This document shows positions 8,781-18,072 of a stretch of 64,000 bases of DNA, in pieces. The position numbers were made by a program, and so were the translations under genes. Position 1 is the first letter of the stretch, and the number at the start of each line of letters is the position of its first letter. Under the pieces are notes generated by a model. The model had not been told where the DNA came from. It made no database searches and saw only the letters and a program-made list of their open reading frames with translations. This DNA comes from Subdoligranulum variabile (lineage in GTDB: Bacteria > Bacillota > Clostridia > Oscillospirales > Ruminococcaceae): positions 13,003 to 77,002 of the forward strand of contig QAKI01000052.1 in assembly GCA_003343905.1 (NCBI GenBank), in the 5' to 3' direction.

Positions 8781-9608
8781 TCAACGGGCGCGCAGTTCCC
8801 AGAACGCCACCGCGGCCGCCGCCCCCACGTTCAGGGAGTCCACGCCGTGCCGCATGGGGATCATGACGGCGGCGGTGCAGCGGGCGATGGTCTCTTTCTG
8901 CAGGCCGTCGCCCTCGGTCCCCAGCACCACGGCCAGCTTTTGCGCCCCGCGCAGGGCGGGGTCGTCCACCGCCCGCGCGCGGGGGTCCAGCGCCATGGCC
9001 GCCGTGGTAAAGCCCAGGGCGTGCAGGCGGTCCAGCGCAGGTCCGGGCCAGTCGGCGGCGCTTTGCCCCAGCCGCGCCCACGGCACCTGGAACACCGTGC
9101 CCATGCTGACCCGCACGGCCCGGCGGCACAGCGGGTCGCAGCACCCCGGCGAGAGCAGCACCGCGTCCATACCCAGCGCCGCCGCGCTGCGGAAGATGGC
9201 CCCGATGTTGGTGGAATCCACGATGTTTTCCAGCACGGCCACCCGGCGCGCCCCGGCGCAAAGGTCCTCGGCCCGGCGGGGCGCGGGGCGGCGCATGGCG
9301 CACAGCACGCCCCGCGTCAGCGCGTAGCCGGTCAGCCCGGCCAGCAGCGCCCGGTCCGCCGTATAGACAGGCACGCCGGGGCAGCGGGCCAGCAGCGGCG
9401 CGGCGGGACCTTCGATCTGGCGGCGCTCCATCAGAAAGGAGAGGGGCGTACACCCGGCGTCCAGCGCGGTGCCGATGACCTTGACGCTCTCGGCAATGAA
9501 CACGCCCTTTTCGGGTTCCTGCCTGCTGCGAAGCTGGGCTTCAGTCAGGCGGGCGTACACGTCCAGTTCCGGGGCGTTCCAGTCTGTGATCTCGATGATG
9601 TCAGCCAT
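8781..9608 (-). CDS. SpoU/TrmH-family RNA 2'-O-methyltransferase
   Basis: A 275-residue enzyme with an N-terminal substrate-binding domain and a C-terminal SPOUT knot. The three SpoU motifs are clear: NIVDSTNIGAIFRSA (motif 1), LAVVLGTEGDGL (motif 2) and MRHGVDSLNVGAAAAV (motif 3). It probably methylates a ribose in rRNA or tRNA with SAM as donor. The ATG at 9608 is chosen because AGGAGG lies 10 bases upstream; the upstream in-frame ATG at 9617 would be only one base from that site. It stands alone, with an intergenic terminator before it. Confidence 0.88.
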   Translation of the reverse strand: MADIIEITDWNAPELDVYARLTEAQLRSRQEPEKGVFIAESVKVIGTALDAGCTPLSFLMERRQIEGPAAPLLARCPGVPVYTADRALLAGLTGYALTRGVLCAMRRPAPRRAEDLCAGARRVAVLENIVDSTNIGAIFRSAAALGMDAVLLSPGCCDPLCRRAVRVSMGTVFQVPWARLGQSAADWPGPALDRLHALGFTTAAMALDPRARAVDDPALRGAQKLAVVLGTEGDGLQKETIARCTAAVMIPMRHGVDSLNVGAAAAVAFWELRAR

Positions 9609-9670
9609 GGGCGGCATTCCTCCTGCAAGTCAGTATAGTCCCAGCATACGCCAAAACGGCGCAAAATGCA

Positions 9671-9702
9671 AACGGCCGCCCGCTGCGGCAGCGGACGGCC
9701 GT
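9671..9702 (-). terminator. Terminator after cysK
   Basis: Stem AACGGCCGTCCGCTG pairs with CAGCGGGCGGCCGTT and is followed by a short T-rich run on the minus strand. On the plus strand the A/T-rich flank (CCTTTATTTTTT) is even stronger, so it may work in both directions. Confidence 0.7.
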
Positions 9703-9756
9703 TCCTTTATTTTTTCTTTTGGCGGGCGGCAGGGCGCTCCCCTGCCCCGTGCCGCG

Positions 9757-10689
9757 TCATTCCGCGAACAGCGGGGTGGAAAGGTAACGCTCGCCGGTGT
9801 CGGGCAGCATGACCACGATGGTCTTGCCCTTGTTTTCCGGGCATTTTGCCACCTGCATGGCCGCCCACAGCGCCGCGCCGGAGGAAATGCCCGCCAGCAC
9901 GCCCTCGCGGCGGCCCAGCAGATGGCCCGCGGCGTAGGCTTCCTCCTCGGTCACGGGGATGACCTCGTCATAGACCGAGGTGTCCAGCACTTCGGGCACA
10001 AAGCCCGCGCCGATGCCCTGCAGGCCGTGGGGGCCGGGCTTGCCGCCGCTGAGCACCGGGGAACCGGCGGGTTCCACCGCGATGACTTTAATGGCGGGGT
10101 TCTGCGCTTTCAGATAACTGCCCGCGCCGGTCAGCGTGCCGCCGGTACCGGCGCCCGCCACAAAAATATCCACTTTGCCGTCGGTGTCCTGCCAGATCTC
10201 CGGGCCGGTGGTGGCGCGGTGGGCAGCCGGGTTGGCATGGTTGACGAACTGCCCCGCCACAAAGCTGCCGGGGATCTGGGTCGCCAGTTCATAGGCTTTT
10301 TCAATGGCGCCGCGCATACCGCGCGCCCCTTCGGTCAGGACCAGTTCGGCGCCGTAGGCTTCCAGCAGCAGGCGGCGCTCAATGCTCATCGTTTCGGGCA
10401 TGACGATGATGACGCGGTAGCCGCGCATGGCCGCCATCATCGCCAGGCCGATGCCGGTATTGCCGGAGGTCGGCTCAATGATGACGGAGCCGGGTTCCAG
10501 ATGGCCGTCGGCCTCGGCGCGGTCCAGCATTTCTTTGGCGACGCGGTCCTTGACGGAACCGCCGGGGTTGAACATTTCCAGCTTTGCCAGCACGCGGGCC
10601 TGCAGCCCCTTGGCCGCCTCGATGCGGGTCAGTTCCAGCAGCGGCGTGTGGCCGATCAACTGTTCGGCCGACGTATAGATCCTGCTCAT
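9757..10689 (-). CDS. cysK: Cysteine synthase A (O-acetylserine sulfhydrylase)
   Basis: A 310-residue PLP enzyme that makes L-cysteine from O-acetylserine and sulfide. The PLP lysine lies in NPGGSVKDRVAKEM and the phosphate- and substrate-binding loop in PTSGNTGIGLAMMAA. Length is typical of CysK. The start at 10689 is set by AGGAGG about 10 bases upstream; a longer frame overlaps the divergent promoter region. It is monocistronic, divergent from a GNAT gene, and ends at a terminator. No T-box or SAM riboswitch is evident upstream. Confidence 0.93.
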   Translation of the reverse strand: MSRIYTSAEQLIGHTPLLELTRIEAAKGLQARVLAKLEMFNPGGSVKDRVAKEMLDRAEADGHLEPGSVIIEPTSGNTGIGLAMMAAMRGYRVIIVMPETMSIERRLLLEAYGAELVLTEGARGMRGAIEKAYELATQIPGSFVAGQFVNHANPAAHRATTGPEIWQDTDGKVDIFVAGAGTGGTLTGAGSYLKAQNPAIKVIAVEPAGSPVLSGGKPGPHGLQGIGAGFVPEVLDTSVYDEVIPVTEEEAYAAGHLLGRREGVLAGISSGAALWAAMQVAKCPENKGKTIVVMLPDTGERYLSTPLFAE

Positions 10690-10724
10690 AAAATAGTTTC
10701 CTCCTTTGTTCCAATGCCGGCCGC

Positions 10725-10753
10725 TTTTCAAAGGGCGTTTCGGCGTGTATAAT
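10725..10753 (+). promoter_or_regulatory. Promoter of the GNAT gene
   Basis: TTTTCA (10725-10730) and a consensus TATAAT (10748-10753) are 17 bp apart, 49 bp upstream of the ATG. Confidence 0.6.
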
Positions 10754-10801
10754 AGGGAAAAAGCGCGCAGACCGCGCTGTTTGCAAAAGCGAGGGACCGC
10801 C

Positions 10802-11569
10802 ATGACATACCGGGACATCCAACTGGCCGCCATGCGGCAGTCGGCCATCGACTGCGGCTGCCGGGCCGGGGATTTTGAACTTGACCATCCTGTGATCGTG
10901 GAATCCGTTCCCCATGCCAAAGCCCGGAAATATCTGGAACTGCCCTTTGCCTGTGATCTGGTGTCCTACGGCAGCAACGTGGTCGCTTCCGTTGACGGCC
11001 GCTGCCGGAAGCTGGTCACGGAATACCTGGCCCGCTACCCTGCCGCGTACTGTTTTGAAACGCCCGCCCTGCACGTTCTGGACGAAGGGCTCCGCCCTTA
11101 CGGGCTGCGGGTGTGCTATATGGCGGAATATTTTCTGCCGGACCCGGCGGCGCTGCGGCAGTACGACTGCCCCTATTCCCTGCGGCTGCTGGGGCCGCAG
11201 GATTTTGCGGCGCTGTACCTGCCCGCCTGGAGCAACGCCCTGTGCGAAAAGCGCAAAGAACTGGACGTGCTGGGCGTGGGCGCCTACGACGGGGACCGGC
11301 TGGTGGGGCTGGCCGCCTGTTCGGCGGACTGCGACGAGATGTGGCAGATCGGCGTGGACGTTCTGCCCGGCGCGCGGCGGCAGGGCGTGGCGGCGGCCGT
11401 CACCAGCCGCCTGACCGCCGAGATCTTTGCCCGCGGCGAGATCCCCTTTTACTGCTGCACCTGGGCGAACATCCGATCCGCGCGCACGGCGATCAAATGC
11501 GGGTTCCGCCCCGCCTGGGCGGAACTGACCGCGAAGCCCGCCGCCTTTACGGAAGAAGCGGCCCGCTGA
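10802..11569 (+). CDS. GNAT family N-acetyltransferase
   Basis: A 255-residue protein whose C-terminal half (about residues 140-240) fits the GNAT fold. The acetyl-CoA-binding motif A is VDVLPGARRQGVAAAVTSRL, containing the RRQGVA pyrophosphate loop. The N-terminal half is a family-specific extension of unknown role. GAGGGACCGCC precedes the ATG at 10802; an upstream frame passes through the promoter and is rejected. It is transcribed divergently from cysK. The acceptor substrate cannot be told. Confidence 0.75.
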   Translation: MTYRDIQLAAMRQSAIDCGCRAGDFELDHPVIVESVPHAKARKYLELPFACDLVSYGSNVVASVDGRCRKLVTEYLARYPAAYCFETPALHVLDEGLRPYGLRVCYMAEYFLPDPAALRQYDCPYSLRLLGPQDFAALYLPAWSNALCEKRKELDVLGVGAYDGDRLVGLAACSADCDEMWQIGVDVLPGARRQGVAAAVTSRLTAEIFARGEIPFYCCTWANIRSARTAIKCGFRPAWAELTAKPAAFTEEAAR

Positions 11570-11665
11570 CGCCGGGCCGCGCCCGTTCTGCGCTTCGTTA
11601 CAGATGGGACGATTGTACACCGTCCCCCTTTGTTTGTCAATACTGCGCCCTTCCCCGCCGCCCCC

Positions 11666-11695
11666 TTGACGGGGCCGGGCGGCGCGTATTATAAT
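11666..11695 (+). promoter_or_regulatory. Promoter of tRNA-Pro
   Basis: TTGACG (11666-11671) and TATAAT (11690-11695) with an 18-bp GC-rich spacer, about 110 bp before the tRNA. Confidence 0.65.
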
Positions 11696-11804
11696 AAAGG
11701 GCACAGTCTGCTTTGACGCGGCAAAGTCCGGCGCCGCGCCCCCGCAGACACAAAAAACTTGCTTTCTCTTTTCCCGCATGGTATCATGCAGGAAAACAGA
11801 ATAT

Positions 11805-11880
11805 CCGGGTATAGCGGAGCTGGTACCGCGCCACATTTGGGATGTGGAGACCGTGCGTTCGAGTCGCACTACTCGGACCA
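11805..11880 (+). tRNA. tRNA-Pro (anticodon UGG)
   Basis: A complete 76-nt cloverleaf with encoded CCA. The acceptor CCGGGTA pairs with TACTCGG (one G-U). The anticodon stem CCACA/TGTGG encloses the loop TTTGGGA, giving anticodon TGG. The T-arm contains GTTCGAGTC. A strong terminator starts two bases after the CCA. Confidence 0.95.
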
Positions 11881-11881
11881 A

Positions 11882-11919
11882 AAGCCCTCTGGAATGTATT
11901 CCAGAGGGCTTTGTTTTGT
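11882..11919 (+). terminator. Terminator of tRNA-Pro
   Basis: AAAGCCCTCTGGAAT pairs perfectly with ATTCCAGAGGGCTTT and is followed by GTTTTG. Confidence 0.9.
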
Positions 11920-11999
11920 CTGTGCCGGCGCGGTATTTACAGCGGTGCTATACTATAGTTGAACGCAACAAAATGATTGTAAGAAGCAGGTGAAGTACG

Positions 12000-12491
12000 A
12001 TGAAAAAGACAAATCTGACGATCGCCAAACTGTTTTTGCTGGTGACAAGGAGCCCGCGGTGCATGGCGGGAAGCATCCTCGTCGTTTTGTTTGTTGTTTT
12101 CCTTGCCGGTATGCTATTCAACCCGGTCATGGCCCGTTCCCTCCCCAACATCCTCCTTCTCATTCTGCTCGGTTTGGCCGCCGGTATCCTTTTCTTCACG
12201 GACCTTCGGGCGGAACGGCAAAAGGCGCGCCTGCTGCTGCACGGGGAGAAAGTCACCGGCCACGTCGTCAATATAAAGAAAAGCTGCGCGAAGATCCACA
12301 CGTCAACGACCCATTTGGGGAACGAAGACGCCGTGTCCCCCTATGTGATCTTCTATACCTATGAGCGGGACGGGAAGCAGTACACGGGAAAATCTGCGTG
12401 GGTATGGGAAGAACCCCGGCTCCGCCCCGGCGACCCGATCGAAGTACATCTGGACCCGCACAGGCCCCAGGTCAGCGCCATCCAATCTTGA
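12000..12491 (+). CDS. DUF3592-like small membrane protein
   Basis: A 163-residue protein with two predicted membrane helices (about residues 23-42 and 48-66), followed by a soluble beta-rich domain. In this domain VTGHVVNIKKS ... YVIFYTYERDGKQYTGKS ... RPGDPIEVHLDPHRP resembles the DUF3592 pattern of bacterial membrane proteins of unknown function. A weak GCAGGTGAAG lies before the ATG. A terminator follows about 100 bases after the stop, so it is probably expressed alone. Confidence 0.6.
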   Translation: MKKTNLTIAKLFLLVTRSPRCMAGSILVVLFVVFLAGMLFNPVMARSLPNILLLILLGLAAGILFFTDLRAERQKARLLLHGEKVTGHVVNIKKSCAKIHTSTTHLGNEDAVSPYVIFYTYERDGKQYTGKSAWVWEEPRLRPGDPIEVHLDPHRPQVSAIQS

Positions 12492-12584
12492 ATGATCGAG
12501 CAGGCATAGTAAGCAGCCCTTCCCGGAACAAAGCGCCCCCGCATCACGAACGTGCGGCCTGCGCCTGAGAAAAGCCGAAAGCGA

Positions 12585-12618
12585 CACCCCCGAACCGTGG
12601 TCCGGGGGCGTTCTGTCT
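12585..12618 (+). terminator. Terminator after the DUF3592-like gene
   Basis: A CACCCCCG/CGGGGGCG stem with a short loop is followed by TTCTGTCTTT. Confidence 0.6.
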
Positions 12619-12750
12619 TTCCAAGGGGCCATGGGCGACGTTTGGCGCGCATTTTTTGCAAAAAAGCGGAAAAGTGGCGGGTTTTGGTACAACTCCGCTA
12701 CAAACGGGTGCGATACTGGAAGCATCCCAATTCACGGAAAGGAGCCTGAC

Positions 12751-13983
12751 ATGATGAAACGATCCCTGCTTTTGCTCCCCGCGCTGGCGCTGGCACTGGC
12801 GGCCTGTACCCCGGCCAGCCCGGAGAGCGCCGCCGAAAGCGCCGTTGAAAGTGCTGCCGAAAGCACCGCTGCGGCGCAAGACAGCGCCACCGCCGAGACT
12901 GCGACTTTTCCCGTAGGACGGCTGGTGGAGGCGGACGCCCTGTGGCAGACAGCGGACGCCTACTACATAGCGGATTATGATAGGCCGCCGAAAGATGGCA
13001 TCATCGTGCCCTACGTCTTAAAGCTGGATTTTGCTACCGCCACAGAGGAGAAAATCTGGCAGGCAGAGCAGGCGGTACAGGAGTTTTGGCAGCCGATCGT
13101 GCAGGGCGGGCAGATTTATCTGGTGTTGGACAGTACGCTCTACCGCATCCCGCTGGAGGGCGGCGAAGCCACCAGCACGCCGCTGCCGGAGGGAACTCTC
13201 TTCTCTGCCGCAGATGAATATGGTCTGTACAGTTTCGCCTACGAAAGAGCCTCCAACACCGTCCGCGGCAGCCGGATGGACATGGAGACCGGCCAGTTTA
13301 CCGATTTGACGCTGCCGCCCCAGACCCAGGATGTCCATGCCGTGGGAGAAAATCGCTTTCTCCTGACCCGGTTGCTCACCGAAGCACCCTTGCCTAATCG
13401 CGATGAATCCGAAATGTACCAGGCGGCGGTCCAGAATGCGATCCGGGAATACGACTGGTACGACCCCGCCACCGGGGCGCTGGAAAAGATTTTTGAAGAA
13501 CCCTATTACCATGGCGCAGAGATGGAAGATGGGACCCGACACCGCCGTTCCTTTATAGGGGCGAACGGACAGCGGCTATATTTTGATTGGAGAATGGCGG
13601 ACGGGGAGAACGGCGGTATAGAAAGCTGCCGCTTCGACGGCACCGACTGGCAGCCGGTGCCGGATATTCCCGAAAATATAACCATCTTCAACTGGGGCCA
13701 TTTTGACGGCGACCATCTGCGTTGGCTGTTCTTCACAGATGACACCACCTCCCCCCTGCAGCAGACCGTATACGACCTGGATACCGGCACCTACTATCCC
13801 CATGTTCCCAACAATCCAATCAATTTTATCGAGAGCGGTTATGTGGTCTTTGAGACCGGGCACGGCGACGATGCCCAGGGGATCTATACCATTGACGGCT
13901 ACTGGCTCGCGCCAGTCGAGGATTTCTTGAACGGTTCCACCGAGGGGACCCGTGTAGCCACCTATTCCGAATCCGCTTCCTGA
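12751..13983 (+). CDS. Lipoprotein with predicted repeat (propeller-like) domain
   Basis: A 410-residue exported lipoprotein. A signal peptide of about 18 residues ends in the lipobox LAAC with the lipidated Cys at residue 19. A low-complexity linker of Ala/Glu/Ser (SAAESAVESAAES type) then spaces the domain off the membrane. The rest repeats short blocks such as GQIYLVLDSTLYRIPLEGG and EYGLYSFAYERAS, which suggest a beta-propeller-like sensor or binding domain, but no family is recognised. AAGGAG precedes the ATG at 12751. It is followed by a strong terminator. Confidence 0.7.
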   Translation: MMKRSLLLLPALALALAACTPASPESAAESAVESAAESTAAAQDSATAETATFPVGRLVEADALWQTADAYYIADYDRPPKDGIIVPYVLKLDFATATEEKIWQAEQAVQEFWQPIVQGGQIYLVLDSTLYRIPLEGGEATSTPLPEGTLFSAADEYGLYSFAYERASNTVRGSRMDMETGQFTDLTLPPQTQDVHAVGENRFLLTRLLTEAPLPNRDESEMYQAAVQNAIREYDWYDPATGALEKIFEEPYYHGAEMEDGTRHRRSFIGANGQRLYFDWRMADGENGGIESCRFDGTDWQPVPDIPENITIFNWGHFDGDHLRWLFFTDDTTSPLQQTVYDLDTGTYYPHVPNNPINFIESGYVVFETGHGDDAQGIYTIDGYWLAPVEDFLNGSTEGTRVATYSESAS

Positions 13984-13987
13984 ACCA

Positions 13988-14026
13988 AAAGCACCCCCGG
14001 CCATTCGGCCGGGGGTGCTGCTGGTT
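13988..14026 (+). terminator. Terminator of the lipoprotein gene
   Basis: AGCACCCCCGGCC pairs with GGCCGGGGGTGCT around ATTC, followed by GCTGGTTT. Confidence 0.85.
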
Positions 14027-14049
14027 TACGCTTCTATCGTTATAAATCC

Positions 14050-14172
14050 ATCGTCACCGGCGGACGTGCGCCGACACTGACGATACCGCGCAAGGGAAAA
14101 ACCACATGCGCATATGCGCTCCCCTGACGGCGGGGCCCCAAAGGGGCGGTGCGGCAGACGCGGCGCGGCCGC
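14050..14172 (-). ncRNA. Structured element copy C (candidate RNA or repeat)
   Basis: Minus-strand homologue of the element at 7095-7239, directly downstream of typA. The core GTCGGCGCACGTCCGCC (14059-14075) is flanked by stems 14076-14084 and 14050-14058 that pair at seven positions, then show a mismatch and a G-U. The leading part AGCGGCCGCGCCGCG at 14172 and downwards, and the following CCGCCCCTTTGGGG block, match copy A. It may act as the 3' end of the typA transcript. Confidence 0.55.
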
Positions 14173-14200
14173 TGGCCCCGCACTTCCCTTTGAAAAAAGT

Positions 14201-16033
14201 TTAGCCCTTGTTCTTCTTGCTGGCGGCCTTCATGCGCAGGTCGTGGTCCAGAATGCGCTTGCGGATGCGCAGGTTTTCGGGCGTGACTTCCAGCAGTTCG
14301 TCGGGCGCCAGGAATTCCAGGCAGCCTTCCAGGCTGAACTTGCTCACCGGCACCAGACGCAGCGCGTCGTCGCTGCCGGAAGCACGGGTGTTGGTCAGAT
14401 GCTTGGTCTTGCAGACGTTCACCGTGATGTCCTCGCCCGTGGGGGTGTAGCCCACTACCTGACCGGCGTAGACTTTTTCGCCCGCGTTGACCAGCAGCGT
14501 GCCGCGCTGCTGGGCGTTGAACAGCCCGTACGTCACCGCGTCGCCGGTCTCGAAGCTGATGAGGGAGCCGCTGGACCGGGTCTGGATGTCGCCGCACCAT
14601 TCCTCATACCCGTCGAAGATGGTGTTCATGATGCCCTCGCCGTGGGTATCGGTGAGGAACTGGCTGCGGTAGCCGAACAGGCCGCGGCTGGGCATACGGA
14701 ATTCCAGACGGGAACGGCTGTTCATCATCTGCATATTCATCAGGATGCCCTTGCGCGCGCCCAGCGCGGTCATGACGTTGCCCTGGTAGGCTTCGGGCAC
14801 GTCGATGACGACGCGCTCCATGGGTTCCATGGTCTTGCCGTTCTCCTCATGGGTCAGAACGTGCGGGGGGCTGACCTGCAGCTCGTAGCCCTCGCGGCGC
14901 ATGGTCTCGATCAGGATGGACAGGTGCATTTCGCCGCGGCCCATGACCCGGAAGGAGTCGGTGGTGGCGGAATCCTCCACTTTGAGCGCCACGTCCTTGA
15001 GCAGTTCGCGCATCAGGCGGTCACGGATCTGGCGGGAAGTGACGTACTTGCCCTCCTTGCCCGCGAAGGGGGAATCGTTGACCGAGAAGGTCATTTCCAC
15101 CGTGGGATCGTTGATCTTCACAAAGGGCAGCGGCTGGACCTTGCTGGGGTCGCACAGCGTGTTGCCGATGGAGATGTCCGGCAGGCCGGAGAACGCCACG
15201 ATGTCGCCCGCGGACGCCTGCTCGATGGGTTCGCGGCCGTTGGCCTTGAAGTCGAACAGCTTGGTGATGCGGCCGGTCATATGCACGTCGGGGTTATGCC
15301 AGTCGCAGACCTGCACGGGGGAGCCGACCTTGATGACGCCGTTCTGCACGCGGCCCACGCCCATGCGGCCCACAAATTCGTTGTAGTCCACGCTGGAAAC
15401 CAGCATTTGCAGCGGCTGGTCGGGTTCACCCTCCGGCGGCTGCACATACTTCAAAATGGTATCGAACAGCGGCTTGAGGTCGGTGCCGTTTTCGGGGTGG
15501 GTCCAGTCGTAGCTGGCGGTGCCGTTGCGGCCGGAGCAGAACACCATGGGGCTGTCAAGCTGCTCGTCGGTGGCGCCCAGGTCCATCAGCAGTTCCAGGA
15601 TCTCGTCGATGACTTCCTTGATGCGGGCGTCGGGGCGGTCGATCTTGTTGACCGCGATCACCAGCGAAAGGTTCTGCTGCAGGGCCTTCTGCAGCACGAA
15701 GCGGGTCTGCGGCATGCAGCCCTCGGCGGCGTCCACCAGCAGCAGCACGCCGTTGACCATTTTGAGCACGCGCTCCACCTCGCCGCCAAAGTCGGCGTGG
15801 CCCGGGGTGTCGACGATGTTGATCTTGACGCCCTCATACACGCAGGAGCAGTTCTTGGCAAGAATGGTGATGCCGCGCTCGCGCTCGATATCGCCGGAGT
15901 CCATCACGCGCTCGGCGACCTGCTGGTTCGCGCGGAACGCGCCGGACTGCTTGAGCATCTGGTCCACCAGCGTCGTCTTGCCGTGGTCGACGTGGGCAAT
16001 GATGGCGATGTTGCGTAAATTTTCCTGAATCAT
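14201..16033 (-). CDS. typA: Ribosome-associated translational GTPase TypA/BipA
   Basis: A 610-residue translation-factor GTPase that binds the 70S ribosome and affects assembly and stress adaptation. G-domain motifs are intact: AHVDHGKTTLVDQ (G1), RERGITI (G2), DTPGHADFGGE (G3) and NKIDRPDARI (G4). EF-G-like domains follow, and the C-terminal TypA-specific domain ends in KAASKKNKG. The start at 16033 fits other TypA proteins (MIQENLRNIAIIAHVDHGK) and has GAGAGGG upstream; the longer frame is not needed. It has its own promoter, and structured element copy C follows its stop. Confidence 0.95.
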   Translation of the reverse strand: MIQENLRNIAIIAHVDHGKTTLVDQMLKQSGAFRANQQVAERVMDSGDIERERGITILAKNCSCVYEGVKINIVDTPGHADFGGEVERVLKMVNGVLLLVDAAEGCMPQTRFVLQKALQQNLSLVIAVNKIDRPDARIKEVIDEILELLMDLGATDEQLDSPMVFCSGRNGTASYDWTHPENGTDLKPLFDTILKYVQPPEGEPDQPLQMLVSSVDYNEFVGRMGVGRVQNGVIKVGSPVQVCDWHNPDVHMTGRITKLFDFKANGREPIEQASAGDIVAFSGLPDISIGNTLCDPSKVQPLPFVKINDPTVEMTFSVNDSPFAGKEGKYVTSRQIRDRLMRELLKDVALKVEDSATTDSFRVMGRGEMHLSILIETMRREGYELQVSPPHVLTHEENGKTMEPMERVVIDVPEAYQGNVMTALGARKGILMNMQMMNSRSRLEFRMPSRGLFGYRSQFLTDTHGEGIMNTIFDGYEEWCGDIQTRSSGSLISFETGDAVTYGLFNAQQRGTLLVNAGEKVYAGQVVGYTPTGEDITVNVCKTKHLTNTRASGSDDALRLVPVSKFSLEGCLEFLAPDELLEVTPENLRIRKRILDHDLRMKAASKKNKG

Positions 16034-16102
16034 AGAATCCGTTCCCTCTCTATTTGAACATACGTTGCAAAGGGGGAAACCCCCATACTCACACATTTAC
16101 CT

Positions 16103-16131
16103 ATTTTACGCTGTTATGCACTTATTGTCAA
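16103..16131 (-). promoter_or_regulatory. Promoter of typA
   Basis: TTGACA (16126-16131) and TAAAAT (16103-16108) with a 17-bp spacer on the minus strand. The gap to the divergent pyrophosphatase gene also contains a plus-strand TATAAT at 16158-16163. Confidence 0.7.
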
Positions 16132-16249
16132 GAATCGCAAAGGGGCAAAAAATGTGGTATAATAGAAAATGTAGCAGCGACCCGCGGGCAGATTTTGGCT
16201 ATTTTGCCCCCTGCGCGCCCGCGCCGCGGAAATGAAATGAGGAAAGTAT

Positions 16250-17911
16250 ATGGCGATTCAAAACGTAAGACATGTGAATATCATCGGCCACCAGAACCCG
16301 GACACCGACTCGATCTGTTCCGCGCTGGCCTATGCGTGGCTGAAAAACGGCGGCAGCCTGACCGGCAAGTATGAGGCCCGCCGCGCCGGGCACCTGAACA
16401 CCGAAACCCGGTTCGTACTGCAGCACTTCGGCGTGGAAGCGCCCCGCCTGTGCACCGACGTGAGCCCCCAGATCAAGGACATCGACATCCGCAAGCAGGC
16501 GGGCATCAACGCCGAGATGAGCGTGCGCTCCGCCTGGAACCTGATGCGCGATGTGGAGATCGACACCCTGTGCATCGTCAACAACGAGCAGGAATTGCAG
16601 GGGCTTATCACCATCAAGGACATTGCGGACGCCAACATGGACCTGTTCGACACCGGCGTGCTGGCCGCCGCCAACACCAGCTACCGCAACCTGCTGGAAA
16701 CGCTGAAAGCCGAACTGGTGGTGGGCGACCCGGACGCCCGCATCACCGAGGGCAACATCTGCATCGGCACCAGCCCCGAGATCATGGAAGAACTGGTCAA
16801 GCCGGGGGATCTGGTGCTCGTTTCCAACCGGTACGAAACGCAGATGTGCGCCATCGACTGCGGCGCGGCGGTCATCGTGGTCTGCTGCGGTTCGGCGGTG
16901 CCCCGCACCATCGTGGCCCGCGCGCAGGAAAAAGGCTGCGCCGTCGTGGCTACCCCCTACGATACCTACGCCGCCGGGCGGCTGGTGACCACCGCCGTGC
17001 CGGTGCGGCATTTTATGCGCACCCATGACCTGATCAAGTTCAGCGTGAACACCCCCATCGAGGACGCCCGCAAGATCATGGCCAGCGTGCGGCACCGCTA
17101 CTTCCCCATTCTGGACGAAAACGGCCGCTACTGCGGCGTGGTCAGCCGCCGGAACCTGCTGAACCTGCACCGCAAGCAAGTCATCCTGGTGGACCACAAC
17201 GAGCGCACCCAGGCCGTGGACGGGCTGGACCAGGCCGACATTCTGGAAATCATCGACCACCACCGCATCGGCAACCTGGAAACCACCGGCCCCGTCTATT
17301 TCCGCAATGTGCCGGTGGGCTGCACGGCGACCATCCTGTACCAGATGTACCAGGAACAGGGCGTCACGCCGTCCAAGCCCATCGCGGGACTGCTGCTGTC
17401 GGCCATTCTGTCCGACACGCTGATGTTCCGCTCCCCCACTTCGACCCCGCAGGACGAACAGGCCGCCCAGGCATTGGCCGCCCTGGCCGGGGAGGACATC
17501 CCCGCCTACGCCGAGCAGATGTTTGAAGCGGGCGCCGACCTGACCGGCCGCGACGCCGAGGACGTGTTCCGCTCCGACTTCAAGGCGTTCAGCCGCGGCG
17601 ACGTGAAGTTCGGCGTGGGCCAGTCCATCTACATGACGGACAAGTCCCGCGCCGCCGCCGAAGCCCTGGTGGGGCCCTTCCTGCCGGAAGCCGCCCGCCG
17701 GGAAAGCCTGCCCCTGATCTTCTATATGTTCACCGACATGAAGTCCCAGAGCACCGACCTGATGTTCTGCGGCCAGCACGCGGCCGAGATCGTGCGCGAC
17801 GCCTTCGGCGTGGAACCGCAGGACGGCATTGCGGTGCTGCCGGGGGTCGTCAGCCGCAAAAAGCAGTTGATCCCGCCGCTGCTGGCGGCTTTGCAGGCGC
17901 GCCAGGACTGA
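16250..17911 (+). CDS. Manganese-dependent inorganic pyrophosphatase with CBS and DRTGG domains
   Basis: A 553-residue family II pyrophosphatase. The DHH-type active site shows in GHQNPDTDSICSALAYA (residues 11-27) and EIIDHHRIGN, which supply Mn-binding Asp and His residues. Between them lie CBS segments (for example YFPILDENGRYCGVVSRRNL) and a DRTGG-like domain, which bind adenine nucleotides and tune the activity. The DHHA2 domain is C-terminal. The enzyme hydrolyses PPi to drive biosynthesis. GAGGAAAG precedes the ATG. It is followed by the strong gltA promoter. Confidence 0.9.
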   Translation: MAIQNVRHVNIIGHQNPDTDSICSALAYAWLKNGGSLTGKYEARRAGHLNTETRFVLQHFGVEAPRLCTDVSPQIKDIDIRKQAGINAEMSVRSAWNLMRDVEIDTLCIVNNEQELQGLITIKDIADANMDLFDTGVLAAANTSYRNLLETLKAELVVGDPDARITEGNICIGTSPEIMEELVKPGDLVLVSNRYETQMCAIDCGAAVIVVCCGSAVPRTIVARAQEKGCAVVATPYDTYAAGRLVTTAVPVRHFMRTHDLIKFSVNTPIEDARKIMASVRHRYFPILDENGRYCGVVSRRNLLNLHRKQVILVDHNERTQAVDGLDQADILEIIDHHRIGNLETTGPVYFRNVPVGCTATILYQMYQEQGVTPSKPIAGLLLSAILSDTLMFRSPTSTPQDEQAAQALAALAGEDIPAYAEQMFEAGADLTGRDAEDVFRSDFKAFSRGDVKFGVGQSIYMTDKSRAAAEALVGPFLPEAARRESLPLIFYMFTDMKSQSTDLMFCGQHAAEIVRDAFGVEPQDGIAVLPGVVSRKKQLIPPLLAALQARQD

Positions 17912-17943
17912 GCGCCGCCCGCGGCTGTTCATGAAAAGTTTGT

Positions 17944-17972
17944 TTGACAGCACGCGGCCGGGAGTCTATAAT
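17944..17972 (+). promoter_or_regulatory. Consensus sigma-70/SigA promoter of gltA
   Basis: Perfect TTGACA (17944-17949), a 17-bp spacer and perfect TATAAT (17967-17972), giving a leader of about 95 bases before the gltA start. Confidence 0.9.
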
Positions 17973-18072
17973 AGAAAGTATACGTTGTGTATAAAAATAT
18001 CAGCGTGGTGTAGAAGAATATGTAAAGTTCAACGATCCGTCAAAAACCTGTTCGGCAAAGGAGGGCCCCCTA